In this document: in pieces, positions 8,095 through 16,921 of the stretch | Numbering within the stretch: the stretch's first letter is position 1 | Layout of the letters: each line of letters starts with the position of its first letter | The notes under the pieces: generated by a model | Databases searched by the model: none | The model's input: only the letters and a program-made list of their open reading frames with translations | What the model was told of the DNA's origin: nothing | Made by a program: the position numbers and the translations under genes | From: Halobaculum sp. XH14 | GTDB lineage: Archaea; Halobacteriota; Halobacteria; Halobacteriales; Haloferacaceae | Length of the DNA stretch: 64,000 bases | Assembly: GCF_032116555.1 (NCBI RefSeq) | Contig: NZ_CP134949.1 | Coordinates: 1,488,001 to 1,552,000, forward strand | Reading direction: 5' to 3'

Positions 8095-8134
8095 GACGAA
8101 AAAGTACTTGCACTCGGCTCCCCGACACTGGGCC

Positions 8135-8947
8135 ATGAGTGAACAGGGGATGGACGGGAGCCTCGCCGGCGTCCTGCAGAACAAGCGGGACGCGACGCGC
8201 TATCAGATCCTCGTTCAGATCGCCGAGCGCCAGCCGGCAGTCAGCCAGCAGGAGGTCGCGGACGCGATCGGCATCACCTCACAGGCCGTGAGCGACTACC
8301 TCCAGGGGCTCGTCGAGGACGGCTACGTCCACAAGCACGGTCGCGGCCGCTACGAGGTGACCAAGGAGGGCGTCGACTGGCTCATCACCAGAACCGACGA
8401 ACTCCGCGAGTTCACGGGCCACGTCTCCGAGGACGTCATCGGGCAGGTCGAGATCGACACCGCGCTCGCCACGACCGACGTCGCCGAGGGCGACCCGGTC
8501 GCCATCTCGATGCACGAGGGCGTCCTCCGGGCGGCGGCCGGCGGCGGCGGGACGGTCACGGCCGTCGCCGTCACCGACGCCCGGGCGGGCGAGGACGTGG
8601 GCGTCACCAACTTCGAGGGGGTCCTCGAGTACGATCTGGGGACCGTGACCGTGTTCCCGGTCCCGCTCGTTCAGGACGGCGGGAGCGGCACGGTCGACGC
8701 CGAGGCGGTCGCCGCGGCCGCCGCCGACCACGACCTCGTCGGCGTCGCCGGCACCGAGGCGCTGGCGTTGGCTCGCGCGGCGGACGTGGCTCCCGACATC
8801 CGGTTCGGAACGGCGCTCGGGGTGCAGGAGGCCGCGATGAAGGGACTGGACGTGCTGTTGCTGGCGGCCACGAGCGAGGTGGCCGCACACACCAACAAGC
8901 TCGTCGCCGAGAACATCGGCTACGAGGTCCTCGACGCGACCGACTGA
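8135..8947 (+). CDS. winged-helix (MarR-like) transcriptional regulator with C-terminal sensor domain
   Basis: A 270-residue DNA-binding protein. Residues about 15-80 form a winged helix; the recognition region VSQQEVADAIGITSQAVSDYL (37-56) and wing HKHGRGRYEVTKEG are clear. The C-terminal 190 residues (from about 95) are a Gly/Ala/Val-rich alpha-beta domain with AVTDARAGEDVGVTNFEG, probably binding a ligand; it is typical of a conserved haloarchaeal regulator family whose effector I cannot name. ATG 8135 is chosen because the family starts close to the helix-turn-helix. Upstream lie a palindrome and a hairpin that may be its own operator. It is convergent with the histidine kinase gene. Confidence 0.75.
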   Translation: MSEQGMDGSLAGVLQNKRDATRYQILVQIAERQPAVSQQEVADAIGITSQAVSDYLQGLVEDGYVHKHGRGRYEVTKEGVDWLITRTDELREFTGHVSEDVIGQVEIDTALATTDVAEGDPVAISMHEGVLRAAAGGGGTVTAVAVTDARAGEDVGVTNFEGVLEYDLGTVTVFPVPLVQDGGSGTVDAEAVAAAAADHDLVGVAGTEALALARAADVAPDIRFGTALGVQEAAMKGLDVLLLAATSEVAAHTNKLVAENIGYEVLDATD

Positions 8948-8970
8948 GGGGCCGGCGCGTTCGGCGGACG

Positions 8971-11364
8971 TCACCGGCTGCCGGGCGTCGCCGGCTGCCG
9001 GGCGTCCTCGGCGTCGTGAAGCGTCATCAGGAGTTCGGTCCCGCCGTCGGCGGGGGTACGGATGTCGAGCGTTCCCCGCGAGGCCGTCACGACCCACTTG
9101 ATGAGCCAGAGTCCGAGCCCGCTGCTGTGGGTGAGCGCCGTTTCGGTGCGGCGTTCGAGGGCGGCCCGGTCCTGCTCGGGGATGCCCGGACCGTCGTCGC
9201 GGACCGACAACAGCACGTCCCCGCGTTCGGCCTCGACGTCGGTCTCGACCGCGATTTCGACGCGGACGGGCGCGTCGCCGCCGTGGCGAGCCGCGTTCTC
9301 CAGGGCTTCCTGGACGGCCGCGCCGAGAACCGGGACCGCCGTGACCCGACACGCCTCCGGAACGGACAGCTCGACCTCGACGGGGAACCTGCGTTCCACG
9401 GCCTGTGCGCGCCTGCGGACGATCGACACGAGGTCGAGCGGGGTCCTGGCGGCCTCCTCGTCGCTGCCGAGTAACCCCTCCAGCGTGCCCGCCTTCTCGC
9501 TGTGGCCGATGAGCTTCGCCGCGGCCGTCTGGATGCGCTGGAGGCCGTCCAGCTTCTCCCCGTCGTCGATCGTCCGCGCCAGGTTCTCCGCGTTGCCGTA
9601 GATGACCTGCACGTCGTTGCGGAGGTTGTGTCTGAGGAACCGGTTCATCACCTCGAGCTGTGCCCTGCGCCGGTTGCCCGTCACGTCGGTGAGGAACCCC
9701 TCGAGCGTCGCGGAGTCGTCCGCCTTCTCCGCGAACAGGCCCGTCGCCCGCTCGCGGACCCAGCGCTCGCCCGAGTCGGCCGTCAGGAGCCGGTAACTCG
9801 CCTCGTAGGAGGTCCCCTCCGCGAGCGCGGACTCGCGTTTCGAGACGATGGCGGCCCGGTCGTCCGGGTGGACCAGTTCGCCGAACCCGATGCCGTCGGT
9901 GCTCGTGAGCGCGGCGGCGTCGTGACCGGTCAGCTCGGCCGCGTAGTCGTTGACGAACGCCAGCCGGTCCACGTCGTCGGTCGACGTGCGGAACACCATC
10001 CCCGGCAGGCTCGCGACGAGCGAGGAGAACTGGGTCTTCTGGCGCTCCAGTGCCCGCTCGGACCGGGTCCGCTCGATGCAGGTCGCGACGTGGGAGGTGA
10101 GCAGCTCGGCGAGCTCGACGTCGCGCTCAGAGAACGCGTCAACCTCCTGGGAGAACGCCTGGAACACGCCGATGGTCCCGATCGGCACCGTGATCCCGGA
10201 CACGATGTCCTCGCGCAGCGGCTCGGCGTCCTCGGCCGTCACGATGTCGTCCATGAGCTCGCTCTCGCCCGTCCGGAGCACCCTGCCGGCGATGCCTTCG
10301 CCCGTCCCGAGCGCGGTCTCCGGGATGTCGAGCGCGGCCGACGTCGTGGCGACGACGAACTGGTCGTCCTCGGCCCGAACGAACGTACACTGGTCGAAGT
10401 TGAGGATGTCCTCGGCGGCATCGACCGCCAGGTCGAAGATCTCCGACTCCCGCTCGGCCGAGACCATCTCGTCTGCGACGTCGTGGAGTCTGGCGATCTT
10501 CCTGCGGTTGCTCCGCAGGGCCTCGACGCTTCGGATGCGTTCGAGCGCGTCGGCCGCGTGGCCGGCCAGTAGCTCGGCCAGTTCCAGGTCCCGCTCGGAG
10601 AACGCTCCGACGTCGGTCGCGCTCGCCTGAAACACGCCGGCGTTCCCGATCGGGACGCTGACGACCGACCGGTAGCGTCCCCGCGCCGGGTCGCCGTCCT
10701 CGACGGTTCGAACGTCGTCGACGCGGAGGCTCCGTCCCGACTGGAACGTCTCGCCGGCGAGCCCGTGGTCCTGCGGGACCGAATCGTGGAAGTCGCCGGC
10801 GACCCCGGAGGTGCTCGCTTTCGTGACCAGTTCGTTCCCCTCCGCGACCGCGACGGTGCTCGTGTCGAAATCGAGAATGTCGGTCGCCGCACCGACGGTC
10901 AGCTCGTGGACGGCCGACTCCTCCGAGCAGGCCTCGAACTGTGTGGCGACGTCGTGGAGCCGTTCGACGGGGCGAACCGCCCAGTCCTGCCGGGTCCGTG
11001 CCGGCGTGTCACGCACGTGGAGGACCACGACGTCGTCCTCGGACTCGGTCGCTCGCGCGGCGACCTCGGTCGTCACCTCGTTCCCGGCGCCGGTCTCGAA
11101 CACCCAGTGGAAACTGCCGCCGGTCTCGACGCTCCGTGTGATCGTCTCCCACAGGCGGTCCGCGTCGTACATCGTCGGACTCCGCGGGCAGACGAGCGAC
11201 AGCGGGCCGCCCCTGAGTTCCGTCGGTGCGAGCGCGAACAGGGACGCGGCGACGTCGTCCACGTCGAGCACCGTCCCGTCGGCCACGACGAGCACGCCGT
11301 CCTCGAACGGGCTGTCCGCCCGGGAGGAGGCGGTCACGTCGGTGGACTGTTGCTCGTCGGTCAT
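8971..11364 (-). CDS. sensor histidine kinase with two GAF and PAS domains
   Basis: A 797-residue cytosolic histidine kinase without membrane segments. Order: an N-terminal PAS-like domain (about 20-115), two GAF domains that are clear internal duplicates (both contain VFQA and AFSERDLELAELL-like segments), a PAS domain (about 450-560), then the kinase core. The phospho-acceptor H box is FLRHNLRND, the form usual in haloarchaea; the N box is VQEALENAARHG, with DDGPGIP and SSGLGLWLIKWV following. It should autophosphorylate in response to a small molecule, redox or light cue and pass phosphate to an unlinked response regulator. A 17-base tandem duplication forms the last codons. Open sequence upstream to 11982 is not part of the gene. 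Confidence 0.88.
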   Translation of the reverse strand: MTDEQQSTDVTASSRADSPFEDGVLVVADGTVLDVDDVAASLFALAPTELRGGPLSLVCPRSPTMYDADRLWETITRSVETGGSFHWVFETGAGNEVTTEVAARATESEDDVVVLHVRDTPARTRQDWAVRPVERLHDVATQFEACSEESAVHELTVGAATDILDFDTSTVAVAEGNELVTKASTSGVAGDFHDSVPQDHGLAGETFQSGRSLRVDDVRTVEDGDPARGRYRSVVSVPIGNAGVFQASATDVGAFSERDLELAELLAGHAADALERIRSVEALRSNRRKIARLHDVADEMVSAERESEIFDLAVDAAEDILNFDQCTFVRAEDDQFVVATTSAALDIPETALGTGEGIAGRVLRTGESELMDDIVTAEDAEPLREDIVSGITVPIGTIGVFQAFSQEVDAFSERDVELAELLTSHVATCIERTRSERALERQKTQFSSLVASLPGMVFRTSTDDVDRLAFVNDYAAELTGHDAAALTSTDGIGFGELVHPDDRAAIVSKRESALAEGTSYEASYRLLTADSGERWVRERATGLFAEKADDSATLEGFLTDVTGNRRRAQLEVMNRFLRHNLRNDVQVIYGNAENLARTIDDGEKLDGLQRIQTAAAKLIGHSEKAGTLEGLLGSDEEAARTPLDLVSIVRRRAQAVERRFPVEVELSVPEACRVTAVPVLGAAVQEALENAARHGGDAPVRVEIAVETDVEAERGDVLLSVRDDGPGIPEQDRAALERRTETALTHSSGLGLWLIKWVVTASRGTLDIRTPADGGTELLMTLHDAEDARQPATPGSR
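8973..9006. repeat. 17-base tandem duplication at the histidine kinase 3' end
   Basis: Two adjacent 17-base copies (8973-8989 and 8990-9006) of the unit GCCGGCTGCCGGGCGTC differ at one base. As 17 is not a multiple of three, the duplication shifts the reading frame and supplies the present stop codon of the kinase gene. Confidence 0.8.
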
Positions 11365-11426
11365 CGGTTCTGGACCGGCCCCACGCCGAGGCCGGTTCCT
11401 ATCTATGGGGAGGAAGCGAGTGGAAT

Positions 11427-11434
11427 TTATATAA
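11427..11434 (-). promoter_or_regulatory. TATA element of the histidine kinase gene
   Basis: TTTATATA in the context GGAATTTATATAAGC is the only strong AT-rich element between the kinase start (11364) and the lipoprotein stop (11541). On the minus strand it would give a leader of roughly 35-40 bases. Confidence 0.5.
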
Positions 11435-11540
11435 GCTTCGCCCCGGCCGGAAGACGAGGGCCGGCACCGCGACCTCGTCGCACCCGACCACGACGTACCG
11501 CGGTTCGGGGGTCCCATCTGGATCGACTCCCGTCGGGAGT

Positions 11541-12851
11541 TCACCGATCCAGCGCGTCGGCGACACGCTCGGTTGCGCTCTCGAGCGCGCCGGCTTTCGC
11601 CATCGCCGTCACGTAGTGACCGACGGGCCTCGAGAGCGCGTCCGCCCGGATCTCCGTCCCGCCACGGTCGACCAGGCGGTCGCCGTACTCGACGTAACTG
11701 GCAATTTCGGGGACGAGCGCGGCCGTGAGCGCCGGCTCGGCCGGGGCCGTTCTGGCACGCTCGATGGCGTCGACGGCGGCACCGCGGCGCTCCCGCACGT
11801 CGTCCGCATCCGCGACCCCGAACCGGGTTCCGTCCTCGACGCTGGACCGGACCGCGTCGAACCCGGCGAGCGCGGCGAGGCCGGAACCCGCCGCGAGGAC
11901 CGTCCCTGCCGGCCGGAGCGTCACGTCCGCGTCCTCCCGGACGCCGCCGAGGGACGCCCGCTTGAGTTCGCTGAGCGCCCACGTCGCGGGGGTGTCATCC
12001 ACGTCGCGTTCGACGTACGAGGCCGCGTCCCGATCCTCGGCGAGGGAACGCTGTTCGGCCCCCGCCCGGAGCTCGGCGGTCGACGACTCCGCCGCGGTTT
12101 CCAGCCCACTCGTCAGGTCTCGCGGTTCAGCGAGCGACTCGACGAACGCGTCGTAGAGCACTCGAGCGTGTTCGAGCAGCCCGCGGACCCCCTCCAGTCG
12201 TGCCGCGAGACGACCGACTCCCTGGACGCCGTCGTCGTCGCCAGGGCGGGCGATCGGCCGTTCGAGCCGCGCGGTCGCCCCGCGGCGGAACCCCTCCAGC
12301 GCGGCGTGGACGGCGACCGCCCGGCCGGGGTCCTCACCGACGTAGCTGACGTGGTCGTGGAGGTCGGCCAGCGCCCGCTCCAGCTCGTTGGACGCCGTTT
12401 CGAGGTCTCCACGCGTCACGTCACCCTCGATCGCTCGCCAGGTCGCCGAGGCCCGCATCGCGGAAACGCGGGCCGACCGCGCCGCGGCGAGCCCCTCCCT
12501 GGTCGATGCCGGGTCGTTCGCCCGGCTCAGCTCCGCTTCCGCGTTCTCGACCTCGAACGAGATGTCCTCCCTGATCACGCCGTTGGGAACCTCAGCCGGA
12601 CCGAGCGGCGTCGGGAGCTCGTCGAGGAGGTTCCGGGCACGGCTCCGACTCTCGCCGATCGCACCGTCGTCGATTTCGACCGGGAACGTCTCCGGGACCG
12701 CGGGCTCGCGGTCGGCCACGACGGCTCGCACGTCGGTGCCGTTCAGCGTCGTCGGGCCCGAACCCGGGACCCGGAGGTCGCCACAGCCGGCGAGGAGGAC
12801 CCCGCCGGCGAGCGCGAGCGCCCCCCGCCGCGTCGGGTTCCCGTCGCTCAT
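11541..12851 (-). CDS. haloarchaeal lipoprotein, helical, unknown function
   Basis: A 436-residue exported protein. The N-terminus MSDGNPTRRGALALAGGVLLAGC has an RR signal and lipobox LAGC, so Tat export and lipid anchoring are expected. The mature part is Ala/Arg/Glu-rich and mostly helical, without motifs that I recognise. Its ATG overlaps the stop of the upstream lipoprotein gene by four bases (ATGA at 12851-12848), showing translational coupling. The pair lies behind the histidine kinase, which may be a sensor partner or simply a neighbour. Conserved hypothetical. Confidence 0.75.
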   Translation of the reverse strand: MSDGNPTRRGALALAGGVLLAGCGDLRVPGSGPTTLNGTDVRAVVADREPAVPETFPVEIDDGAIGESRSRARNLLDELPTPLGPAEVPNGVIREDISFEVENAEAELSRANDPASTREGLAAARSARVSAMRASATWRAIEGDVTRGDLETASNELERALADLHDHVSYVGEDPGRAVAVHAALEGFRRGATARLERPIARPGDDDGVQGVGRLAARLEGVRGLLEHARVLYDAFVESLAEPRDLTSGLETAAESSTAELRAGAEQRSLAEDRDAASYVERDVDDTPATWALSELKRASLGGVREDADVTLRPAGTVLAAGSGLAALAGFDAVRSSVEDGTRFGVADADDVRERRGAAVDAIERARTAPAEPALTAALVPEIASYVEYGDRLVDRGGTEIRADALSRPVGHYVTAMAKAGALESATERVADALDR

Positions 12852-13498
12852 TCCTCCTCCCCCGTCGTCGCCGAGGAACCGTCGCCAGCGGTGGGCTCCC
12901 GGATCCACGGCGGGAGGCGACAGCCGCCCGAACTCATCCCGGAGCCGTAGCTGCTGATCCGCTCGGGGTCGATCGCGGCCGGGATCCGAACGAACGTCGC
13001 CACGCTCGCGCGGACGTCGGCCCCGCAGGAGACATCCGCGTCGCGGAGGGTCCGGCCGTACCGCGTCTCGATCTCCGCGTCGGACCACCCGACGTAGCAG
13101 AGTTCGAGCCGATAGCACTCGCCGACCGACGAGAGGTCGACGTACACCGTCTCGGTCTCGAACTCCGTGGCCGCGATGAACTCCCTGACCGGTGCCGAGT
13201 CGACGCTCTCGGCGAAGCGCAGCCGATCGGCCGAGGCCTCGTCCACGATGAACCGGTCGGAGAGGTACCGTCTCGGGGTTCCGTTCGTCCCGGACTCCCC
13301 GTCGTCTACCCACACGATGCTCGCGTCGGTCGTCGCCCGCAGCGTCCGGTGTGGCGGGTCGGTCGCCACGTTCTCCAGGTCGCGCTCGCGCCCCGCGGTC
13401 GCGGTGGATTCTCCCGCCTCGAAGTCGCTACAGCCCGCTGCACCCGCGAGGAGAGCCGTCGCTCCGCGGAGGGCGGCCCGTCTGGTGATGGGGACCAT
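12848..13498 (-). CDS. haloarchaeal lipoprotein, unknown function
   Basis: A 216-residue exported protein, first gene of a coupled pair. MVPITRRAALRGATALLAGAAGC contains the twin arginines and a lipobox AAGC. The mature domain is rich in beta-strand and has four cysteines (in VGECYRLELCYVGW, DVSCGADV and SGGCRLPPW) that could form disulphides outside the cell. I do not recognise the family. ATG at 13498 is chosen over 13528 because it puts the RR motif in the usual position. Confidence 0.7.
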   Translation of the reverse strand: MVPITRRAALRGATALLAGAAGCSDFEAGESTATAGRERDLENVATDPPHRTLRATTDASIVWVDDGESGTNGTPRRYLSDRFIVDEASADRLRFAESVDSAPVREFIAATEFETETVYVDLSSVGECYRLELCYVGWSDAEIETRYGRTLRDADVSCGADVRASVATFVRIPAAIDPERISSYGSGMSSGGCRLPPWIREPTAGDGSSATTGEEE

Positions 13499-13643
13499 CG
13501 CTTCGATGACTCTGGCTCGGCCGGGCACAAATAACGGGTGGATGGCTCCCCGTGGTCGGTCGAGGCCGATCCGGAACGGGCGAGAACCCTCGCCAGCCGC
13601 GCTTGGCCCATCACTTATCGGCGCTCCGCCCGACTGGCCACGT

Positions 13644-14432
13644 ATGCCCTCGGTGACACTCGTCGACCGCGGTCGCGTCCGCGCGGACGCCGGCTACGTG
13701 CTCGACGGCCACACGATGGCGAGCGCCGGCGAGCCGAACCCCGACCACGAGCGCATCGACTTCGTCGTCTGGTGCGCGGTCGTGGAGGCGGGCGACCGGA
13801 CGTTCCTCTGGGACACCGGCCCGCCGCCGAACGCCGCCGACTACTGGCCGGACCCGCTATACGGCGCGTTCGAGGCCTACGACGCGACCGAGCGCTCGCT
13901 GGCCGTCGACCTCGAACGCGCCGGCTACGCGATCGACGACGTCGACGCCGTCGTGGCGAGCCACCTCCACCTCGATCACGCGGGCGAACTGGCGGCGTTC
14001 GCGGGCACCGGGACGCCGGTGTTCGTCCACGAGTCGGAACTGAAGTACGCGTTCTACTCCGCCAAGACCGACGAGGGCTCCATCGCCTACCTGTCGTCGG
14101 ACTTCGACGGCGACCTGAACTGGTCTCCCGTCCACCGGCATCGACGCACCCTCACCGAGGGGTTCGAACTCCTCCACCTCCCCGGACACACGCCCGGCGT
14201 GCTCGGTGCCCGCATCGAGACGGCAGAGGGGACGCTGCTGGTCGCTGGCGACCAGGCGTACGTCGAGGCGAACTACGCCGAGGGCGTCCCGCTCGGGCCG
14301 GGGCTGTTGTGGAGCGGACCCGAGTGGCGCGAGAGCCGCCGGACGCTGCTCGAACTCGAGACCCGACACGACGCAGACGTGCTGTTCGGGCACGACCTCG
14401 ACCGGTTCGAGTCGCTGGCGACACGGTACTGA
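13644..14432 (+). CDS. MBL-fold hydrolase, N-acyl homoserine lactonase-like
   Basis: A 262-residue metallo-beta-lactamase-fold hydrolase. The metal motif HLHLDHAG (H107, H109, D111, H112) is intact, followed by LHLPGHTPG and VAGDQAY, which supply the remaining histidine and bridging aspartate, and FGHD near the C-terminus. The overall layout (long N-terminal segment with FLWDTGPPP, C-terminal FGHD) is that of AiiA-type lactonases. Lactone or ester hydrolysis is likely; whether the natural substrate is a signalling lactone is unknown. ATG 13644 is chosen because the family begins just before the first beta strand. Confidence 0.82.
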   Translation: MPSVTLVDRGRVRADAGYVLDGHTMASAGEPNPDHERIDFVVWCAVVEAGDRTFLWDTGPPPNAADYWPDPLYGAFEAYDATERSLAVDLERAGYAIDDVDAVVASHLHLDHAGELAAFAGTGTPVFVHESELKYAFYSAKTDEGSIAYLSSDFDGDLNWSPVHRHRRTLTEGFELLHLPGHTPGVLGARIETAEGTLLVAGDQAYVEANYAEGVPLGPGLLWSGPEWRESRRTLLELETRHDADVLFGHDLDRFESLATRY

Positions 14433-14477
14433 ACCGGCGGACGGCCGGAAGCCGGTCGGAGCACGTGGGGGGCCGGG

Positions 14478-15146
14478 TCAGCCGAACGACCGGAGGTCCG
14501 CCACCGCGGCCATCACGTTCCGTTCGGCCTTCCGGAGGTGTTCGGCGGCGGTCCCCGCCGAACAGCCCAGTTCGTCGGCGACGGCTTCGGCCGTCGCCTC
14601 GCTCGGGACCGCGTAGTAGCCCAGGTCGACGGCGACCTCGACGGCCTCCCGCTGTCGGCTCGTCAGGCCGGGGTCGAACGTGGCCTGCCTGTCGTCGTAC
14701 TCCCCGATGCGGTCCACGGTGACGTCAACGCCGTCCGGCGGGTCGTCGACCGCGGACTGGAGCGACGCGGGGTCGCCAAGCACCGTCAGGTTCGCCTCGC
14801 CGCCGCCGACGAACTCGATCGGCGGGACGACGATGACGCCCGTGCGGGAGAAGCGCTCGAACAGGCCGGCCTCGAATGCGGTCCCCTCCTGTTCGATGTA
14901 CGCGTAGAACGAGGACTCCCCCAGGGGCGTGAGCTCGAAATCAACGATCGTTTCGGCGGCCGCCAGGGCCGACGCGTAGGCGTCCGCGTCGCCCTCGGCA
15001 TAAAAGAGGAGCGTGTCCCAGCCGTCGCTGGCGGTGTTGCCGTGCAAGAGCAGGTCGCGCTCGACGTCGTCGCTCCGGTCGATGAACTCGTGGACCGGGT
15101 GGATGACGTCCTCGCGAAATCGGAGGGTCAACCGGACGTACTTCAT
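14478..15146 (-). CDS. HTH-10 (Bat-type) transcriptional regulator
   Basis: A 222-residue regulator of the bacterio-opsin-activator family. The C-terminal HTH-10 domain (about 166-218) starts with LTSRQREAVEVAVDLGYYAVPSEAT and continues AVADELGCSAGTAAEHLRKAE. The N-terminal 150 residues form the sensor-like Bat domain found in this family. The target is unknown. It is divergent from nuoCD, and the 89-base gap holds a shared TATA region (15175-15183), so it may control nuoCD. ATG 15146 (MKYVRLTLRFRED) is the usual family start. Confidence 0.85.
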   Translation of the reverse strand: MKYVRLTLRFREDVIHPVHEFIDRSDDVERDLLLHGNTASDGWDTLLFYAEGDADAYASALAAAETIVDFELTPLGESSFYAYIEQEGTAFEAGLFERFSRTGVIVVPPIEFVGGGEANLTVLGDPASLQSAVDDPPDGVDVTVDRIGEYDDRQATFDPGLTSRQREAVEVAVDLGYYAVPSEATAEAVADELGCSAGTAAEHLRKAERNVMAAVADLRSFG

Positions 15147-15174
15147 CGGTCGCTCGGAACGTGTCTCGGCGGCG

Positions 15175-15183
15175 CTTATAAAT
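15175..15183. promoter_or_regulatory. shared TATA region between Bat-type regulator and nuoCD
   Basis: The sequence TTATAAATGG in the context GCGCTTATAAATGGCC is near-palindromic and lies in the 89-base divergent gap. It is at leaderless distance from the regulator start at 15146 on the minus strand and about 55 bases from the nuoCD start. Confidence 0.45.
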
Positions 15184-15235
15184 GGCCTCATCGACGCGGC
15201 GAAACGGACTGGTCGCCCACGGCGAACGTACACCC

Positions 15236-16921
15236 ATGAGCACGCAGTCGACGCGGCACGACGAGCGTTCGACCGACGGGGCGCTCGCGGAACAGACGCC
15301 GGACGAACTCGCGGCCCTGCTGGGCGAGCACGTCATCGGGCGGGAGGAGCATCTGAACGCGCCGGGCTACGTCGTGCGGCCCGACGAGGTGCAGGACGTG
15401 CTCTCGGCGCTCCGCACGGAGGCCGGTTTCGACCACCTCTCGTGTGTGACCGCCCAGGAGTACGAGGACCGGTTCGAGTCGATCTATCACCTGAAGAAGT
15501 ACGACGACCCGACCCAGGAGGTCAGCGTCGTCGTCCCGACCGACCGTGAACGCCCCGTCTCTCAATCCGGCGAGGCGGTGTTCCGCACCGCGGACTGGCA
15601 CGAGCGGGAGGCGTACGACCTCGTCGGCATCGAGTACGACGACCACCCCGACCTCCGCCGCATCCTGCTCCCCGAAACCTGGCAGGGACATCCCCTGTCC
15701 GCCGACTACGACCAGAACCGACCGCAGGTCGTCACCCACGCCGAGAACGTGAACCCGCTCCGGGAGGACACGCCCGGCGAGGGCTCCGCCGACGCGGACA
15801 CGATGTTGATCAACATCGGCCCCCACCACCCCGCGACCCACGGCGTGCTTCACCTGGAGACGACGCTCGACGGCGAACAGGTCGTGGACGTCGACCCCGA
15901 CATCGGCTACATCCACCGCTGTGAGGAGCAGATGTGCCAGAACGGCACCTACCGCCACCAGATCATGCCCTACCCCGACCGCTGGGACTGGGGCGGGGCG
16001 GGCCTGCTGAACGAGTGGGCGTACGCGCGGGTCGCCGAGGATCTCGCCGACATCGAGGTGCCCGAGTACGCGCAGGTGATCCGGACGATGGCGGCTGAGC
16101 TCTCGCGGATCCTCTCGCACATGCTCGCGGTCGGCGCGTACGCGCTGGACGTCATCGGCGACTTCACGGCGACGTTCATGTACGCCATCCGCGACCGCGA
16201 ACGGGTCCAGGACGTTCTGGAGGACCTGACCGGCCAGCGGCTCATGTTCAACTACTTCCGGCTCGGCGGCGTCGCCTGGGACCTCCCCGAGCCCCGCGAG
16301 GAGTTCATCGAGAAGGTCCGCTCGCTGGTGAACGACCTGCCCCGGAAGCTCGCCGAGTACCACGACCTGCTGTCGGCCAACGAGATCATCCAGCTTCGAA
16401 CCGTGGACACCGGCGTGCTGCCGGCCGAGGTCGCGAAGAGCTACGGTTGCACCGGTCCTGTCGCTCGCGGTTCGGGCGTCGACTACGACCTCCGGCGGGA
16501 CGACCCGTACGGCTACTACGACGAACTCGACTGGGACGTCGTCACCGAGGACGGCTGTGACAACTACGCCAGACTGCTCGTTCGCATGCGCGAACTCGAG
16601 GAGTCCGCGAAGATCATCGAACAGTGCGTCGACCTCCTCGAGGACTGGCCCGACGACGAGCGGACGGTCCAGGCGAACGTTCCCCGGACGCTGAAGCCGG
16701 CGGACGACACCGAGGTGTACCGCGCGGTCGAGGGCGCGAAGGGCGAACTCGGCATCTACATCAGATCGGACGGCACGGACGAGCCGGCCCGATTCAAGAT
16801 CCGCGGTCCCTCGTTCTCGAACCTCCAGGCGCTCCCGGAGATGGCCGAGGGCGAGTACGTGCCCGACATGATCGCCTCGCTCGGGAGTCTCGACACGATC
16901 ATGGGGGAAGTGGACCGCTGA
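15236..16921 (+). CDS. nuoCD: NADH dehydrogenase-like complex subunit CD
   Basis: A 561-residue fusion of complex I subunits C (about 35-160, with REAYDLVGIEYDDHPDLRRIL) and D (from about 188, LINIGPHHPATHGVLHLE). The D part keeps the quinone-site HPATHG and the closing IMGEVDR. In haloarchaea this fused subunit normally sits in a long nuo operon (A, B, CD, H, I, J, K, L, M, N), passing electrons to menaquinone. Here it stands alone between a Bat-type regulator and biotin transport genes. It is therefore either a second paralogue or a relocated subunit. The 22 bases covering its last codons and stop are repeated just downstream. Confidence 0.9.
   Translation: MSTQSTRHDERSTDGALAEQTPDELAALLGEHVIGREEHLNAPGYVVRPDEVQDVLSALRTEAGFDHLSCVTAQEYEDRFESIYHLKKYDDPTQEVSVVVPTDRERPVSQSGEAVFRTADWHEREAYDLVGIEYDDHPDLRRILLPETWQGHPLSADYDQNRPQVVTHAENVNPLREDTPGEGSADADTMLINIGPHHPATHGVLHLETTLDGEQVVDVDPDIGYIHRCEEQMCQNGTYRHQIMPYPDRWDWGGAGLLNEWAYARVAEDLADIEVPEYAQVIRTMAAELSRILSHMLAVGAYALDVIGDFTATFMYAIRDRERVQDVLEDLTGQRLMFNYFRLGGVAWDLPEPREEFIEKVRSLVNDLPRKLAEYHDLLSANEIIQLRTVDTGVLPAEVAKSYGCTGPVARGSGVDYDLRRDDPYGYYDELDWDVVTEDGCDNYARLLVRMRELEESAKIIEQCVDLLEDWPDDERTVQANVPRTLKPADDTEVYRAVEGAKGELGIYIRSDGTDEPARFKIRGPSFSNLQALPEMAEGEYVPDMIASLGSLDTIMGEVDR

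Larger units (their letters stand above)
7565..8134. other. 570-base intergenic region with palindromes
   Basis: No convincing coding sequence is seen. The left part must hold the promoter for the PRC-barrel operon (an AT-rich patch lies near 7706-7722). The right part holds a 14-base palindrome at 8026-8039, a GC-rich hairpin at 8076-8094 and an AAAAAGTAC patch just before the regulator gene. Confidence 0.45.

Noticed and set aside
11365-11982. 206-codon N-terminal extension of the histidine kinase
   Set aside because: The extension overlaps the next gene's 3' part antisense-free region and is Arg/Gly-rich; the TATA box at 11427-11434 lies inside it.
13167-13643. N-terminal extension of the MBL hydrolase
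   Set aside because: It runs antisense to the lipoprotein gene and has no family similarity; the MBL family starts at 13644.
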